Source: Paraburkholderia bannensis
Lineage (GTDB): Bacteria > Pseudomonadota > Gammaproteobacteria > Burkholderiales > Burkholderiaceae
Assembly: GCF_014200455.1 (NCBI RefSeq)
Contig: NZ_JACHBW010000017.1
Span: 1-64,000 of the forward strand
Reading direction: 5' to 3'
Length of the DNA stretch: 64,000 nucleotides
Positions 1 to 9,328 of the stretch are shown in pieces. The notes below the pieces were generated by a model. It was not told the DNA's origin. It saw nothing but the letters and a program-made list of their open reading frames with translations, and made no database searches. A program made the position numbers and the translations under genes. Numbering within the stretch: the stretch's first letter is position 1; every line of letters starts with the position of its first letter.

Positions 1-281
1 CGTTAGAAACCAGTCGCTCACTCAAAGCTGACAGGTATCTGAATTGCTTCAAAAACCTGACTTACTTTTTAATGTGAGACTCTTGATACTTTTGCCACTC
101 CTGAAAAGCTCCGAAGAACTCATCAGGCCGCATCACCATCAAGCGCCCACACTTATCGGCTGTAAATTTTTAAAGATCGATTCGCGAACTTCGCGCCAGC
201 GGTCCAGCTACCGGCGGGTTCTGCGTTGCTGCGTCTGCAGCAGAGAAACGAGATTATGCAGACTCTTTCTCGTTCCGTCAA
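1..281 (-). promoter_or_regulatory. rRNA operon promoter and 16S leader (gene lies left of the window)
   Basis: Read on the minus strand, a -35 TTGACG (276-281) and a -10 CATAAT (253-258) stand 17 bases apart, with an A-rich UP-like stretch just upstream (282-293). About 75 bases downstream comes a boxA-like GATCTTTAAAA (168-178), followed by sequence that I recall from betaproteobacterial 16S leaders (ACAGCCGATAAG, AGTCTCACATTAA, GAGTGAGCGAC). This predicts that a 16S rRNA gene on the minus strand starts just beyond position 1. The strong promoter and the boxA are seen; identity as an rrn leader rests on recall of similar leaders. No rRNA sequence itself lies in the window. Confidence 0.7.
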
Positions 282-462
282 CATCTTTTTTTACATCGCC
301 GCTTAAAAGCAGGGAAAAGATGCCGCCGGAGCGACCCGCCGTTTCTCGCGGCAGGCTTCGCTGCCGGTAAGGCTGAACAGCGAAGGGGCGAATCTTAGCG
401 CTACCCGCTGCGGGCCGCAAGGGGGAACGGGAAATAAATCCGCCCCCCTCGCAGCCCGGCAC
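282..462. other. Gap between the rrn promoter and paaF
   Basis: No gene is visible. The stretch holds the AT-rich upstream part of the rrn promoter and a GC hairpin (about 335-355, arms CCCGCCG and CGGCAGG) that might slow read-through from paaF, which is transcribed towards the rRNA operon. It lacks a convincing run of T residues in either direction, so it is not called as a terminator. Confidence 0.4.
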
Positions 463-1239
463 TTACTTATTCTTGAACGCCGGCTTGCGCTTCTCCACGA
501 ACGCAGCCATCCCTTCTTTCTGATCTTCCGTCGCGAACAGCGAATGGAACAGGCGGCGCTCGAAGTGCACGCCCTCGGCAAGCGTCGTCTCGTAGGCGCG
601 GTTCACTGCCTCCTTGGCCATCATGACCGCCGGCAGCGAGTACTCGCTGATCGTCGTCGCAGCGGCGATCGCTTCAGCCAGCAGATCTGCCGCTGGAATC
701 ACACGCGACACCAACCCGGCGCGCTCCGCTTCCACAGCATCCATCATGCGAGCAGTCAGGCAGAGATCCATGGCCTTCGCTTTTGAGACCGCGCGCGGCA
801 GACGCTGGGTACCGCCCGCCCCCGGAATAACGCCAAGCTTGATCTCTGGCTGGCCGAACTTCGCCGTATCAGCCGCGAAGATCATGTCGCACATCATCGC
901 CAGTTCGCAGCCGCCGCCCAGCGCGAAGCCCGCAACCGCAGCGATGATCGGCTTGCGGATCGAACGGATCGTCTCCCAGTTACGCGTGATGTAGTCGCCC
1001 TTATAGACATCCATGAAGCTGTAGGTCGCCATCATGCCGATGTCGGCGCCTGCCGCGAACGCCTTCTCACTACCCGTAATGACGATCGCGCCAATGCCTT
1101 CGTCCACGTCAAATGACTTCAGCGCCGTGCCCAGCTCATCCATCAGCGCATCGTTGAGTGCGTTAAGCGCTTTCGGGCGATTCAAGGTGATCAGACCGAC
1201 TTTGCCGCGCGTCTCAACCAGGATGTTTTCGTACTCCAT
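463..1239 (-). CDS. paaF: Enoyl-CoA hydratase of phenylacetate degradation (PaaF)
   Basis: This is a 258-residue crotonase-family protein, the normal length for PaaF. It hydrates 2,3-dehydroadipyl-CoA to 3-hydroxyadipyl-CoA in the aerobic phenylacetyl-CoA pathway. The crotonase oxyanion-hole pattern AFAAGADI (about residues 60-67) and the second GGGCELA segment (about 107-113) are present, and the protein ends in KRKPAFKNK, typical of enoyl-CoA hydratases. The start is supported by an AAGGAGG site a few bases upstream. The gene diverges from paaN and the other paa genes, which supports the pathway assignment; as a sequence alone it could be another short-chain enoyl-CoA hydratase. Confidence 0.85.
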   Translation of the reverse strand: MEYENILVETRGKVGLITLNRPKALNALNDALMDELGTALKSFDVDEGIGAIVITGSEKAFAAGADIGMMATYSFMDVYKGDYITRNWETIRSIRKPIIAAVAGFALGGGCELAMMCDMIFAADTAKFGQPEIKLGVIPGAGGTQRLPRAVSKAKAMDLCLTARMMDAVEAERAGLVSRVIPAADLLAEAIAAATTISEYSLPAVMMAKEAVNRAYETTLAEGVHFERRLFHSLFATEDQKEGMAAFVEKRKPAFKNK

Positions 1240-1312
1240 GTGTCCTCCTTCTATCTAAAGAAAGTCCCCAAAAAATTTTTCGCGCCGAACTTTGACTAAT
1301 GCTAACATTTGC

Positions 1313-1332
1313 CAACCAACCGGTCGGTCAAT
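1313..1332. promoter_or_regulatory. Candidate PaaR operator
   Basis: An imperfect palindrome centred on ACCGGT, with flanking half sites CCAACC and GGTCGGT, lies in the divergent paaF/paaN gap. TetR-type PaaR repressors of betaproteobacteria are known to bind palindromes of this ACCGACCGGTCGGT kind and are relieved by phenylacetyl-CoA. The palindrome is visible; its use by PaaR is inferred from gene context, and no paaR gene is in the window. Confidence 0.45.
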
Positions 1333-1376
1333 TAATTGACACGGGCCTCTCCCCACCCCTCAATTCAAGTCGAGCC

Positions 1377-3077
1377 ATGACAAATCCGTTGTTCGCCAAG
1401 CACGAAGGCCAGCTGCAGAAAGCGTTGGCCGCCATCGAGACGCGCGGTTACTGGAGCCCGTTCGCCGAAATGCCCAGCCCCAAAGTGTACGGGGAAACCG
1501 CCAGCGCAGACGGCGAAGCCGCGTTCAAAGCCCACCTGGACCGCACCTTCGATCTCGATCAGCCGTCGACCGGCGAAACGGTTGGCAGCGAGGCCTCGCC
1601 GTTCGGTTTCAAGCTCGGCGCGCGCTATCCGAAATCGACACCCGATCAACTGGTTGACGCTGCCCAGAAGGCGCAACGCGATTGGCGCGCCGCCGGCCCG
1701 CAAGCGTGGGTGGGCTTGAGCCTCGAGATTCTTGAGCGCCTGAACCGAGCGAGCTTCGAAATTGCGTTCAGCGTGATGCATACGACGGGGCAGGCTTTCA
1801 TGATGGCCTTCCAGGCAGGCGGCCCGCACGCCCAGGACCGCGCGCTGGAAGCCGTCACCTATGCGTGGGACCAACTGCGCCGCATTCCCGCCAACGCGCA
1901 CTGGGAAAAGCCACAAGGCAAAAACCCGCCGCTCGCTATGCAAAAGCGCTTCACCGTCGTGCCGCGCGGCACCGGTCTCGTGCTCGGCTGCTGCACGTTC
2001 CCGACCTGGAACGGCTATCCGGGCCTGTTCGCCGACCTCGCGACCGGCAACACTGTGATCGTCAAGCCGCACCCGGGCGCGATCCTGCCGCTCGCGATCA
2101 CGGTGCGCATCGCGCGTGACGTGCTGCGTGAAGCCGGTTTCGATCCGAACGTCGTCACGCTGCTGGCCACCGATCCGAACGACGGCGCGCTTGTCCAGCA
2201 ACTCGCGCTGCACCCCGAAATCAAGTTGATCGACTTCACCGGCAGCACGCAGAACGGCGACTGGCTCGAACGCAACGCGCACCAGGCGCAGGTCTACACC
2301 GAAAAAGCCGGTGTGAACCAGATCGTGATCGACTCCGTTGACGATCTGAAGTCAGCCGCGCGCAACATCGCCTTCTCGCTCTCGCTGTACTCCGGCCAGA
2401 TGTGCACCGCGCCGCAGAATATCTACGTGCCGCGTGACGGGATCCAGACCGCCGATGGTCACGTGAGCTTCGAAGCGGTCGCGCAGGCGATCGCCGGCGC
2501 AGTCACCAGGTTCGTGGCCGATCCGGCCCGCGCCGTTGAAGTGCTCGGCGCGATCCAGAACGAGAGCGTCACTGCCCGCATCGACGAAGCCCGCAAACTG
2601 GGCGCCGTGCTCGCCGATAGCCAAACGCTCGAACACCCGCAGTTCCCCGGCGCGCGCGTGCGCACGCCGCTCGTGCTCTCGCTCGACGCGGCACGGGACG
2701 CGGCCTCGTTCAAGCGCGAATGGTTCGGCCCCATCTCGTTCGTGATCGCCACCGATTCGACCACGCAATCGCTCGACCTGGCCGGTACGACCGCACGCGA
2801 CCACGGTGCACTGACGCTTTCCGTCTACAGCACGAGCGAAGAAGTGATCGAAGCGGCCCACGACGCCGCGATCACCGGCGGTGTGGCGCTCTCGATCAAT
2901 CTGACCGGCGGCGTGTTCGTCAATCAGTCGGCGGCTTTCTCGGATTTCCACGGCACCGGCGCGAACCCCGCCGCCAATGCCGCGCTGGCCGACGCCGCAT
3001 TCGTAGCGAACCGCTTCCGCGTGGTTCAAAGCCGCGTTCATGTTGAACCGAAAGCGGCTCCCGTGGCAGTCGGCTGA
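1377..3077 (+). CDS. paaN: Phenylacetic acid degradation aldehyde dehydrogenase PaaN
   Basis: A 566-residue protein of the aldehyde dehydrogenase superfamily, of the form usually named PaaN in Burkholderia. It is expected to oxidise the reactive semialdehyde formed after hydrolytic opening of oxepin-CoA. The catalytic cysteine lies in YSGQMCTAP (Cys343) and a VYTEKAG segment supplies the conserved Glu region. Unlike the roughly 680-residue E. coli PaaZ it has no C-terminal MaoC-type hydratase, so the ring-opening hydratase must be a separate protein. I chose ATG 1377 (MTNPLFAKHEG); the open frame extends upstream to 1299, but through the operator region. Confidence 0.88.
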   Translation: MTNPLFAKHEGQLQKALAAIETRGYWSPFAEMPSPKVYGETASADGEAAFKAHLDRTFDLDQPSTGETVGSEASPFGFKLGARYPKSTPDQLVDAAQKAQRDWRAAGPQAWVGLSLEILERLNRASFEIAFSVMHTTGQAFMMAFQAGGPHAQDRALEAVTYAWDQLRRIPANAHWEKPQGKNPPLAMQKRFTVVPRGTGLVLGCCTFPTWNGYPGLFADLATGNTVIVKPHPGAILPLAITVRIARDVLREAGFDPNVVTLLATDPNDGALVQQLALHPEIKLIDFTGSTQNGDWLERNAHQAQVYTEKAGVNQIVIDSVDDLKSAARNIAFSLSLYSGQMCTAPQNIYVPRDGIQTADGHVSFEAVAQAIAGAVTRFVADPARAVEVLGAIQNESVTARIDEARKLGAVLADSQTLEHPQFPGARVRTPLVLSLDAARDAASFKREWFGPISFVIATDSTTQSLDLAGTTARDHGALTLSVYSTSEEVIEAAHDAAITGGVALSINLTGGVFVNQSAAFSDFHGTGANPAANAALADAAFVANRFRVVQSRVHVEPKAAPVAVG

Positions 3078-3174
3078 ACGGCCTATGCCGTTTGGCCGAA
3101 TGGCGCACGAATCCCCTTCCCTCTAGCATGATCGGCACGAGTGCATTTCCGCGCTCGTGCCTCAGGAATCCGAG

Positions 3175-4377
<1,203 letters not shown>

Positions 4378-4442
4378 ACGTATCTGATCGAAAACCCGCG
4401 CTGCGCAGACAGCGTTGCATCGGATGGGACAGGAGACAGGCA

Positions 4443-5234
4443 ATGCCATTTGAATCGATTCGCGTCGATATCGACACTTCCACACACGTGGCCACGATCA
4501 CGCTAAGCCGGCCGGACAAGCTCAACAGCTTCACGCGTGCCATGCATGGCGAACTCGTGGCGGCACTCGACGAAGTGGAAAAAGCCGGTTCGCGCGCACT
4601 CGTGCTGACCGGCGCAGGCCGCGGCTTTTGCGCAGGCCAGGATCTCGCCGATCTCGACTTCACGCCGGGTGCGATGACCGATCTCGGCGATCTGATCGAA
4701 GCGCATTTCAACCCGCTCATCAAACGCCTGCAGGCGCTGCCGATGCCCGTGATCGCCGCCGTCAACGGCACCGCGGCGGGCGCGGGCGCGAATCTCGCGC
4801 TGGCCTGTGACATCGTGCTGGCCGCGCGCTCCGCAAGCTTCATCCAGGCGTTCGTGAAGATCGGCCTCGTGCCCGATTCGGGTGGCACCTGGTTCCTGCC
4901 CAAACGCGTGGGCATGGCGCGCGCGCTGGGCCTCGCGATGACCGGCGAGAAACTCAGCGCCGAAAAGGCCGAAAGCTGGGGGCTCGTCTGGCAAGTAACA
5001 GACGATGCCGAACTTGCCGCTATATCCACCGCGCTCGCCGCACAACTCGCGAAGCAGCCCACTCGCGCCATCGTCGCCACCCGTGAAGCGCTGCGCGCAT
5101 CGGCTACGAATACGCTCGCCCAGCAGCTCGATCTCGAACGCGATCTGCAGCGCGAACTGGGCAACTCGCACGACTACGCGGAAGGCGTGCAGGCCTTCAT
5201 CGAAAAACGCGCACCGCGCTTCGAGGGCCGTTGA
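4443..5234 (+). CDS. paaG: Ring-1,2-epoxyphenylacetyl-CoA isomerase (PaaG)
   Basis: A 263-residue crotonase-family protein matching PaaG in length and context. PaaG converts the 1,2-epoxide of phenylacetyl-CoA into the seven-membered oxepin-CoA and also shifts double bonds in later steps. The FCAGQDLADLD segment (about residues 62-72) is the oxyanion and active-site region typical of PaaG, and GAGANLALACD follows. The start is ATG 4443, preceded by GGAGACAGG; the longer frame from 4329 overlaps the end of paaJ and is rejected. Its stop is one base before the ATG of paaI, indicating co-translation. Confidence 0.88.
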   Translation: MPFESIRVDIDTSTHVATITLSRPDKLNSFTRAMHGELVAALDEVEKAGSRALVLTGAGRGFCAGQDLADLDFTPGAMTDLGDLIEAHFNPLIKRLQALPMPVIAAVNGTAAGAGANLALACDIVLAARSASFIQAFVKIGLVPDSGGTWFLPKRVGMARALGLAMTGEKLSAEKAESWGLVWQVTDDAELAAISTALAAQLAKQPTRAIVATREALRASATNTLAQQLDLERDLQRELGNSHDYAEGVQAFIEKRAPRFEGR

Positions 5235-5235
5235 T

Positions 5236-5709
5236 ATGTCCACATCTACGCCAACCTCGATTTTCGCGCACGCCGGTATGTCGCCTGACGAACTCGCCCG
5301 CGCCACCGCTCAGTCGATGTTCGAGGCAGACGGTTGCAGCCGTGCACTCGGCATGGAACTGCTCGAAGTGCGCGCCGGCTACGCGCGCCTGTCCATGGCG
5401 GTGCGGCCCGAGTTCCTCAACGGTCATCAGATCTGCCACGGCGGCATGATTTTCACGCTCGCCGATTCGACCTTCGCATTCGCCTGCAATTCGTACAACG
5501 TCAACACCGTCGCGGCGGGCTGCTCGATCGAGTTCCTGCGCCCGGTCCAGCCCGACGACGTGCTCACCGCCGAAGCCGTCGAACAGGTGCTTTCGGGACG
5601 CAGCGGCATCTACGACATCCGCGTGACGAATCGCGCCGGCGAGACCGTGGCGATGTTCAGAGGCAAATCCGCACAGATACGCGGCACCGTGATTCCCGTC
5701 GAAGCGTAA
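5236..5709 (+). CDS. paaI: Hotdog thioesterase PaaI
   Basis: A 157-residue hotdog-fold thioesterase. PaaI removes CoA from dead-end or toxic intermediates, such as hydroxyphenylacetyl-CoA, and so rescues CoA when the pathway stalls. The HQICHGGMIFTLADSTFAFA segment is the family hallmark, with the Gly-Gly turn and the catalytic acidic residue in LADS. The start ATG overlaps the end of paaG closely (one-base gap), so an open frame reaching further upstream is ignored. The length is near the usual 140-155 residues, with a slightly extended N-terminus beginning MSTSTPTS. Confidence 0.88.
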   Translation: MSTSTPTSIFAHAGMSPDELARATAQSMFEADGCSRALGMELLEVRAGYARLSMAVRPEFLNGHQICHGGMIFTLADSTFAFACNSYNVNTVAAGCSIEFLRPVQPDDVLTAEAVEQVLSGRSGIYDIRVTNRAGETVAMFRGKSAQIRGTVIPVEA

Positions 5710-5773
5710 TCGAAGTGTCAGGGGCTCATGCCGCCCGCCCCGCATACCATTCTTAAAGCATCCGGAGACAGTC

Positions 5774-7072
5774 ATGACAACCACGCTGCCGCTCGATCCC
5801 ATCGAAACGGCCAGTCGCGATGAACTCGCGGCGCTTCAGCTCGAACGGCTTAAATGGTCGCTCAATCACGCGTATGAGAATTCGCCGGTGTATCGGCGCA
5901 AGTTCGACGAAGCGGGCGTGCATCCGTCCGGGCTGAAAACGCTCGCCGATCTCGCGCGCTTTCCGTTCACGACCAAGAAGGATCTCCGCGACAGCTATCC
6001 CTTCGGGATGTTCGCGGTGCCGCAGGAGCAGATCTCGCGTATCCATGCGTCGTCGGGCACGACGGGCAAGCCGACGGTCGTGGGCTACACGGCGAAGGAC
6101 ATCGACACGTGGGCGACTCTGGTGGCGCGATCGGTGCGCGCATCAGGCGCGCAGCGTGGCGACAAGGTGCATATCAGCTACGGCTACGGTCTTTTCACGG
6201 GCGGTCTTGGCGCACATTACGGCGCGGAGCGCGCGGGCCTCACGGTGATCCCGTTCGGCGGCGGTCAGACCGAGAAGCAGGTGCAACTGATCCAGGATTT
6301 TCGCCCCGACATCATCATGGTCACGCCGAGCTACATGCTCGCCATCGCCGACGAAATGGAACGCCAGGGCATCGATCCCGCGTCCACGTCGCTGCGCATC
6401 GGCATCTTCGGCGCTGAGCCGTGGACCAACGACATGCGCACCGCCATCGAAAAGCGTATGGGCATCAAGGCCGTCGATATCTATGGTCTTTCCGAAGTGA
6501 TGGGGCCGGGCGTCGCCTCAGAGTGCGCGGAAACCCAGGACGGCCCGACCATCTGGGAAGACCACTTCTATCCTGAGGTCATCGATCCGGAAACCGGCGA
6601 AGTGCTGCCCGACGGCGAATTCGGCGAACTCGTTTTCACCTCGCTCACGAAGGAAGCGCTGCCGATCGTCCGCTATCGCACGCGCGACCTTACGCGCCTG
6701 CTGCCGGGCACCGCGCGCACGATGCGTCGCATGGAAAAGATCACGGGCCGCTCGGACGACATGCTCATCATCCGCGGCGTGAACGTGTTCCCCACGCAAA
6801 TCGAGGAACTGCTGCTCAAGCAGCCCGCGCTCGCGCCGCACTATCAGATCGTCCTCACCAAGGAAGGTCCGATGGACGTGATGACGCTGAACTGCGAACC
6901 GTGTCCGGTAACGGCGCCCGACTATGGCGCGCTCGACGCCGCCGCCAAGGCGCTCGCCTACGACATCAAGGCGCTGATCGGCGTGACCGCGAAGATCAAC
7001 GTGCTGGACGTGAACGGCATCGAGCGCTCGGTCGGTAAAGCTCGTCGCGTGGTCGACAAGCGACCCAAGTGA
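5774..7072 (+). CDS. paaK: Phenylacetate-CoA ligase
   Basis: A 432-residue AMP-forming ligase that activates phenylacetate to phenylacetyl-CoA, the first step of the pathway. The P-loop-like SSGTTGKPTVVGY (about residues 94-106), the YGLSEVMGPGV segment and the C-terminal YRTRDLTRLLPG and KITGRSDDMLIIRGVNVFP motifs are all intact. The length matches PaaK. It is the last gene of the rightward paa set and is followed by a strong terminator. The multicomponent epoxidase genes paaABCDE are not in this window, in keeping with the split paa clusters of Burkholderia. Confidence 0.93.
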   Translation: MTTTLPLDPIETASRDELAALQLERLKWSLNHAYENSPVYRRKFDEAGVHPSGLKTLADLARFPFTTKKDLRDSYPFGMFAVPQEQISRIHASSGTTGKPTVVGYTAKDIDTWATLVARSVRASGAQRGDKVHISYGYGLFTGGLGAHYGAERAGLTVIPFGGGQTEKQVQLIQDFRPDIIMVTPSYMLAIADEMERQGIDPASTSLRIGIFGAEPWTNDMRTAIEKRMGIKAVDIYGLSEVMGPGVASECAETQDGPTIWEDHFYPEVIDPETGEVLPDGEFGELVFTSLTKEALPIVRYRTRDLTRLLPGTARTMRRMEKITGRSDDMLIIRGVNVFPTQIEELLLKQPALAPHYQIVLTKEGPMDVMTLNCEPCPVTAPDYGALDAAAKALAYDIKALIGVTAKINVLDVNGIERSVGKARRVVDKRPK

Positions 7073-7096
7073 GTCTGGGCTGCGCCTCGTCAAATG

Positions 7097-7126
7097 AAAA
7101 AGCCGGCTTGCGCCGGCTGCTTTTTT
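7097..7126. terminator. Bidirectional terminator between paaK and mltA
   Basis: A GC-rich hairpin (arms AGCCGGC and GCCGGCT, loop TTGC) is preceded by AAAA and followed by six T residues. It lies in the 79-base gap between two convergent genes, so it can serve both strands. Confidence 0.85.
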
Positions 7127-7151
7127 ACGTCATAAGCGAATCAACCGACGC

Positions 7152-8330
7152 TCACGAATTCGGGAACAGCAGCCACATGCGGCCGCCCTGCTTCATCTTC
7201 CCGGCGAGATCGCCGGCATCGTCGCCGAGTCCCCAGAAGTAGTCGGCACGCACACCGCCCTTGATCGCCGTGCCTGTGTCCTGCGCGAACACCAGCCGGT
7301 TGAGGGGCTGGTTCGTAAGCGGTCGCGTGGTTTGCAGGAACACCGGCGTGCCAAGCGGAATCGACGACGGATCGACCGCAATCGAGCGCTCCGGCGTGAG
7401 CGGCACGCCCAGCGCGCCGATCGGGCCGTCCGCGCCGCCTTGCGCCGAACCTTCGGCGGACGACATTTCGCGGAAGAACACGAAGCGCGGATTGGTGTCG
7501 AGCAGCGCATCGACGCGCGTCGGATTCGCTCGCGCCCAGGCCTTGATGCCCTGCATGGTGGCCTGCGCGGGCGTCAGTTCGCCACGGTCGAGCAACCAGC
7601 GGCCAATCGACTTGTACGGCTGGTTGTTGGTGCCGCCAAAGCCCACGCGCATCACGCTGCCGTCTTCCATGACGACACGGCCCGAACCCTGCACCTGAAG
7701 GAAAAACGCCTCGATCGGATCGTCGACCCAGACAAGCTCATTGCCATTCAGGATGCCGGCGCGTTCGAGTTGCGCACGTGCCGGCAGTGCCGAGCCGGCG
7801 CGATAGCCGGACGGCCAGCGATACAGCGCGGTCTGATAGATGCCATGGCGCGTGCGCGAGCCGTGCAGCAGCGGTTCGTAATAACCCGTCACGAGACCGT
7901 CGAGCGTGCCGTCGTTATTGGCGAACTGATACGGCGTGAAGTACGTCTCGAAGAACGTGCGCGCGCCGGAAGCGTCCAGATCGTCGAGCTGCTGGGCCGC
8001 GACGCAGACGCGCGACCAGCGCGGTTCGCGCGCGAGCCGCGTGCAGTTCGCACGCAGCGCCGCCGTCGCGCCGATCAGCGAATCGTCCTGCCAGCCCGGC
8101 ACCTGCTGCCACGCAACCGGCGTAAGGCGCGCGGAGGCGATCTGTGCGGGCAGCGTGGGTGCGCTCCTGGGCGGCGCGTTGTGAACGTAATTCGAGCCGC
8201 CGCACGCCGCCAGCAGCGCCGCCAGCGTCGCCGCCCCGGCCCAGCCAGCCACCTGCCGACCCAGCCGCACGCTCAAGCGTTTCGGGATGAAGCGGCGCAC
8301 GTTTGCGCGCGCCGCCGTTAATTCCGGCAT
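7152..8330 (-). CDS. mltA: Membrane-bound lytic murein transglycosylase A
   Basis: A 392-residue lipoprotein expected on the inner face of the outer membrane, where it cleaves peptidoglycan glycan strands and forms 1,6-anhydromuramyl ends. After a basic N-terminus (VRRFIPKRLSVRLGR) comes a hydrophobic stretch ending in the lipobox LLAACG. The MltA domain contains FLQVQGSGRV; the C-terminal 3D domain carries its aspartates in AVDPSSIPLG, AQDTGTAIKG and RADYFWG. I chose ATG 8330, which places the signal sequence sensibly; the longer frame from 8471 would overlap the divergent small gene at 8392. Confidence 0.92.
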   Translation of the reverse strand: MPELTAARANVRRFIPKRLSVRLGRQVAGWAGAATLAALLAACGGSNYVHNAPPRSAPTLPAQIASARLTPVAWQQVPGWQDDSLIGATAALRANCTRLAREPRWSRVCVAAQQLDDLDASGARTFFETYFTPYQFANNDGTLDGLVTGYYEPLLHGSRTRHGIYQTALYRWPSGYRAGSALPARAQLERAGILNGNELVWVDDPIEAFFLQVQGSGRVVMEDGSVMRVGFGGTNNQPYKSIGRWLLDRGELTPAQATMQGIKAWARANPTRVDALLDTNPRFVFFREMSSAEGSAQGGADGPIGALGVPLTPERSIAVDPSSIPLGTPVFLQTTRPLTNQPLNRLVFAQDTGTAIKGGVRADYFWGLGDDAGDLAGKMKQGGRMWLLFPNS

Positions 8331-8391
8331 CAGGCCGGAAGCGCGCGCCAATTCTGGCGCACAATCTGCGTTGTTTTCGATGGAAGCCACC

Positions 8392-8529
8392 ATGTCTGAT
8401 CTGCTCGACGAATACCCGATGCTCATGTTTGGGCTGGAAGCGCTGATCGCGCTGTTCCTGCTGATTTTCATCGTTGTGTGGACCGCGTCGGGCAGGAAGA
8501 AGCGAGCCCCGCACGACCGGCGTGACTAG
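8392..8529 (+). CDS. Small single-pass membrane protein, unknown function
   Basis: A 45-residue open frame divergent from mltA. It has an acidic N-terminus (MSDLLDEYP), one strongly hydrophobic helix (about residues 11-31, ALIALFLLIFIVVW) and a basic tail (SGRKKRAPHDRRD), the layout of a genuine single-span inner-membrane miniprotein with its C-terminus in the cytoplasm by the positive-inside rule. The start is weakly supported by GGAAGCC upstream. The position between mltA and apaG is in a region that would otherwise be empty. I do not recognise a family. Confidence 0.5.
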   Translation: MSDLLDEYPMLMFGLEALIALFLLIFIVVWTASGRKKRAPHDRRD

Positions 8530-8589
8530 CAGACCCCAAATTCGGGCGTCGGTTCAAAACGGTGAACGCAAAGGCGCGCGGCAACGCTT

Positions 8590-8964
8590 TTAATGCAGCG
8601 TGCGCGGCATGCGCAGGACGAACTCGGGAACGGGCGCATCGAACCGCTCGGCGTCCTCGGCGACGCAGAAGTACTCGCCGCGCATGGTGCCCACGGGCGT
8701 GGCGATCACCGCCCAGCTGGTGTACTCGAATTGCTCGCCGGGTTTGAGCAACGGCTGATGACCCACCACGCCGAGCCCCTTCACTTCCTGCACGTGGTTT
8801 TCGCTGTCGGTGATGACCCAGTGGCGCGCGATCAACTGCGCACTCACCTGCCCCGTGTTGCGAATCGTCAGCGTGTAGGCGAACGCATACTGGCGGCGCT
8901 CCGGGTCCGATTCTTCGGGCAGGTAGCGGACCTGCGAGGTCACGCTCAATTCGTACTGACTCAT
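8590..8964 (-). CDS. apaG: ApaG protein
   Basis: A 124-residue protein with the full ApaG/DUF525 fold. It starts MSQYELSVTSQVRYLPEES and contains the conserved FAYTLTIRNTG, HWVITDSEN, GLGVVGHQPLLKPGEQFEYTS and GTMRGEYFC motifs. The length matches the family. ApaG is linked to cobalt and magnesium resistance in Salmonella, and a related domain occurs in eukaryotic F-box proteins; its biochemical role in bacteria is uncertain. It is convergent with the small membrane gene at 8392 and divergent from rpe. Confidence 0.95.
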   Translation of the reverse strand: MSQYELSVTSQVRYLPEESDPERRQYAFAYTLTIRNTGQVSAQLIARHWVITDSENHVQEVKGLGVVGHQPLLKPGEQFEYTSWAVIATPVGTMRGEYFCVAEDAERFDAPVPEFVLRMPRTLH

Positions 8965-9328
8965 CCTTGTTCCAGGTGCCGGCCTCGTGGCCAGTTAAAC
9001 GGTGCCGATAGTTGCCATTAGTTGCAAATGATATTAGGCAGCCCCCCCCCGTCATGCGGGGGACATGCAATGGCATTCTGCTTGATGCGCCCGCCCCCCG
9101 CAACCCGGCATCGCCCGCACAGCCGCCCCCGGCGCGGCTCGCCGAGCCGTACCATCGCGTCATCGCATCGCCTCATGCGCAGCGCGTGTTCGCACCAGTG
9201 CGGTGCAACGGCCCGGCTGATCCCTGGCCGAATGGCCAACGTCGTCGCAAAACCGCCCACGCACGCCCAAACCGCCCGCTCCCTGGCGGTAAAATGCGGT
9301 TTTCCCGTCTGTCTTTCCGATTGCCGCC
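8965..9328. promoter_or_regulatory. Divergent apaG/rpe intergenic region
   Basis: This 364-base gap shows no convincing gene. It must hold the promoters for apaG (minus) and rpe (plus). Near rpe a GGTAAAATG stretch (about 9289-9297) is a plausible -10 element. A run of nine C residues (9042-9050) faces GCGGGGG (9056-9062), forming a GC-rich hairpin of unknown significance. Confidence 0.35.

Noticed and set aside
9042..9062. Terminator or phase-variable C9 tract before rpe
   Set aside because: The hairpin has no T-run, and no gene crosses the C9 run, so there is nothing for it to switch.
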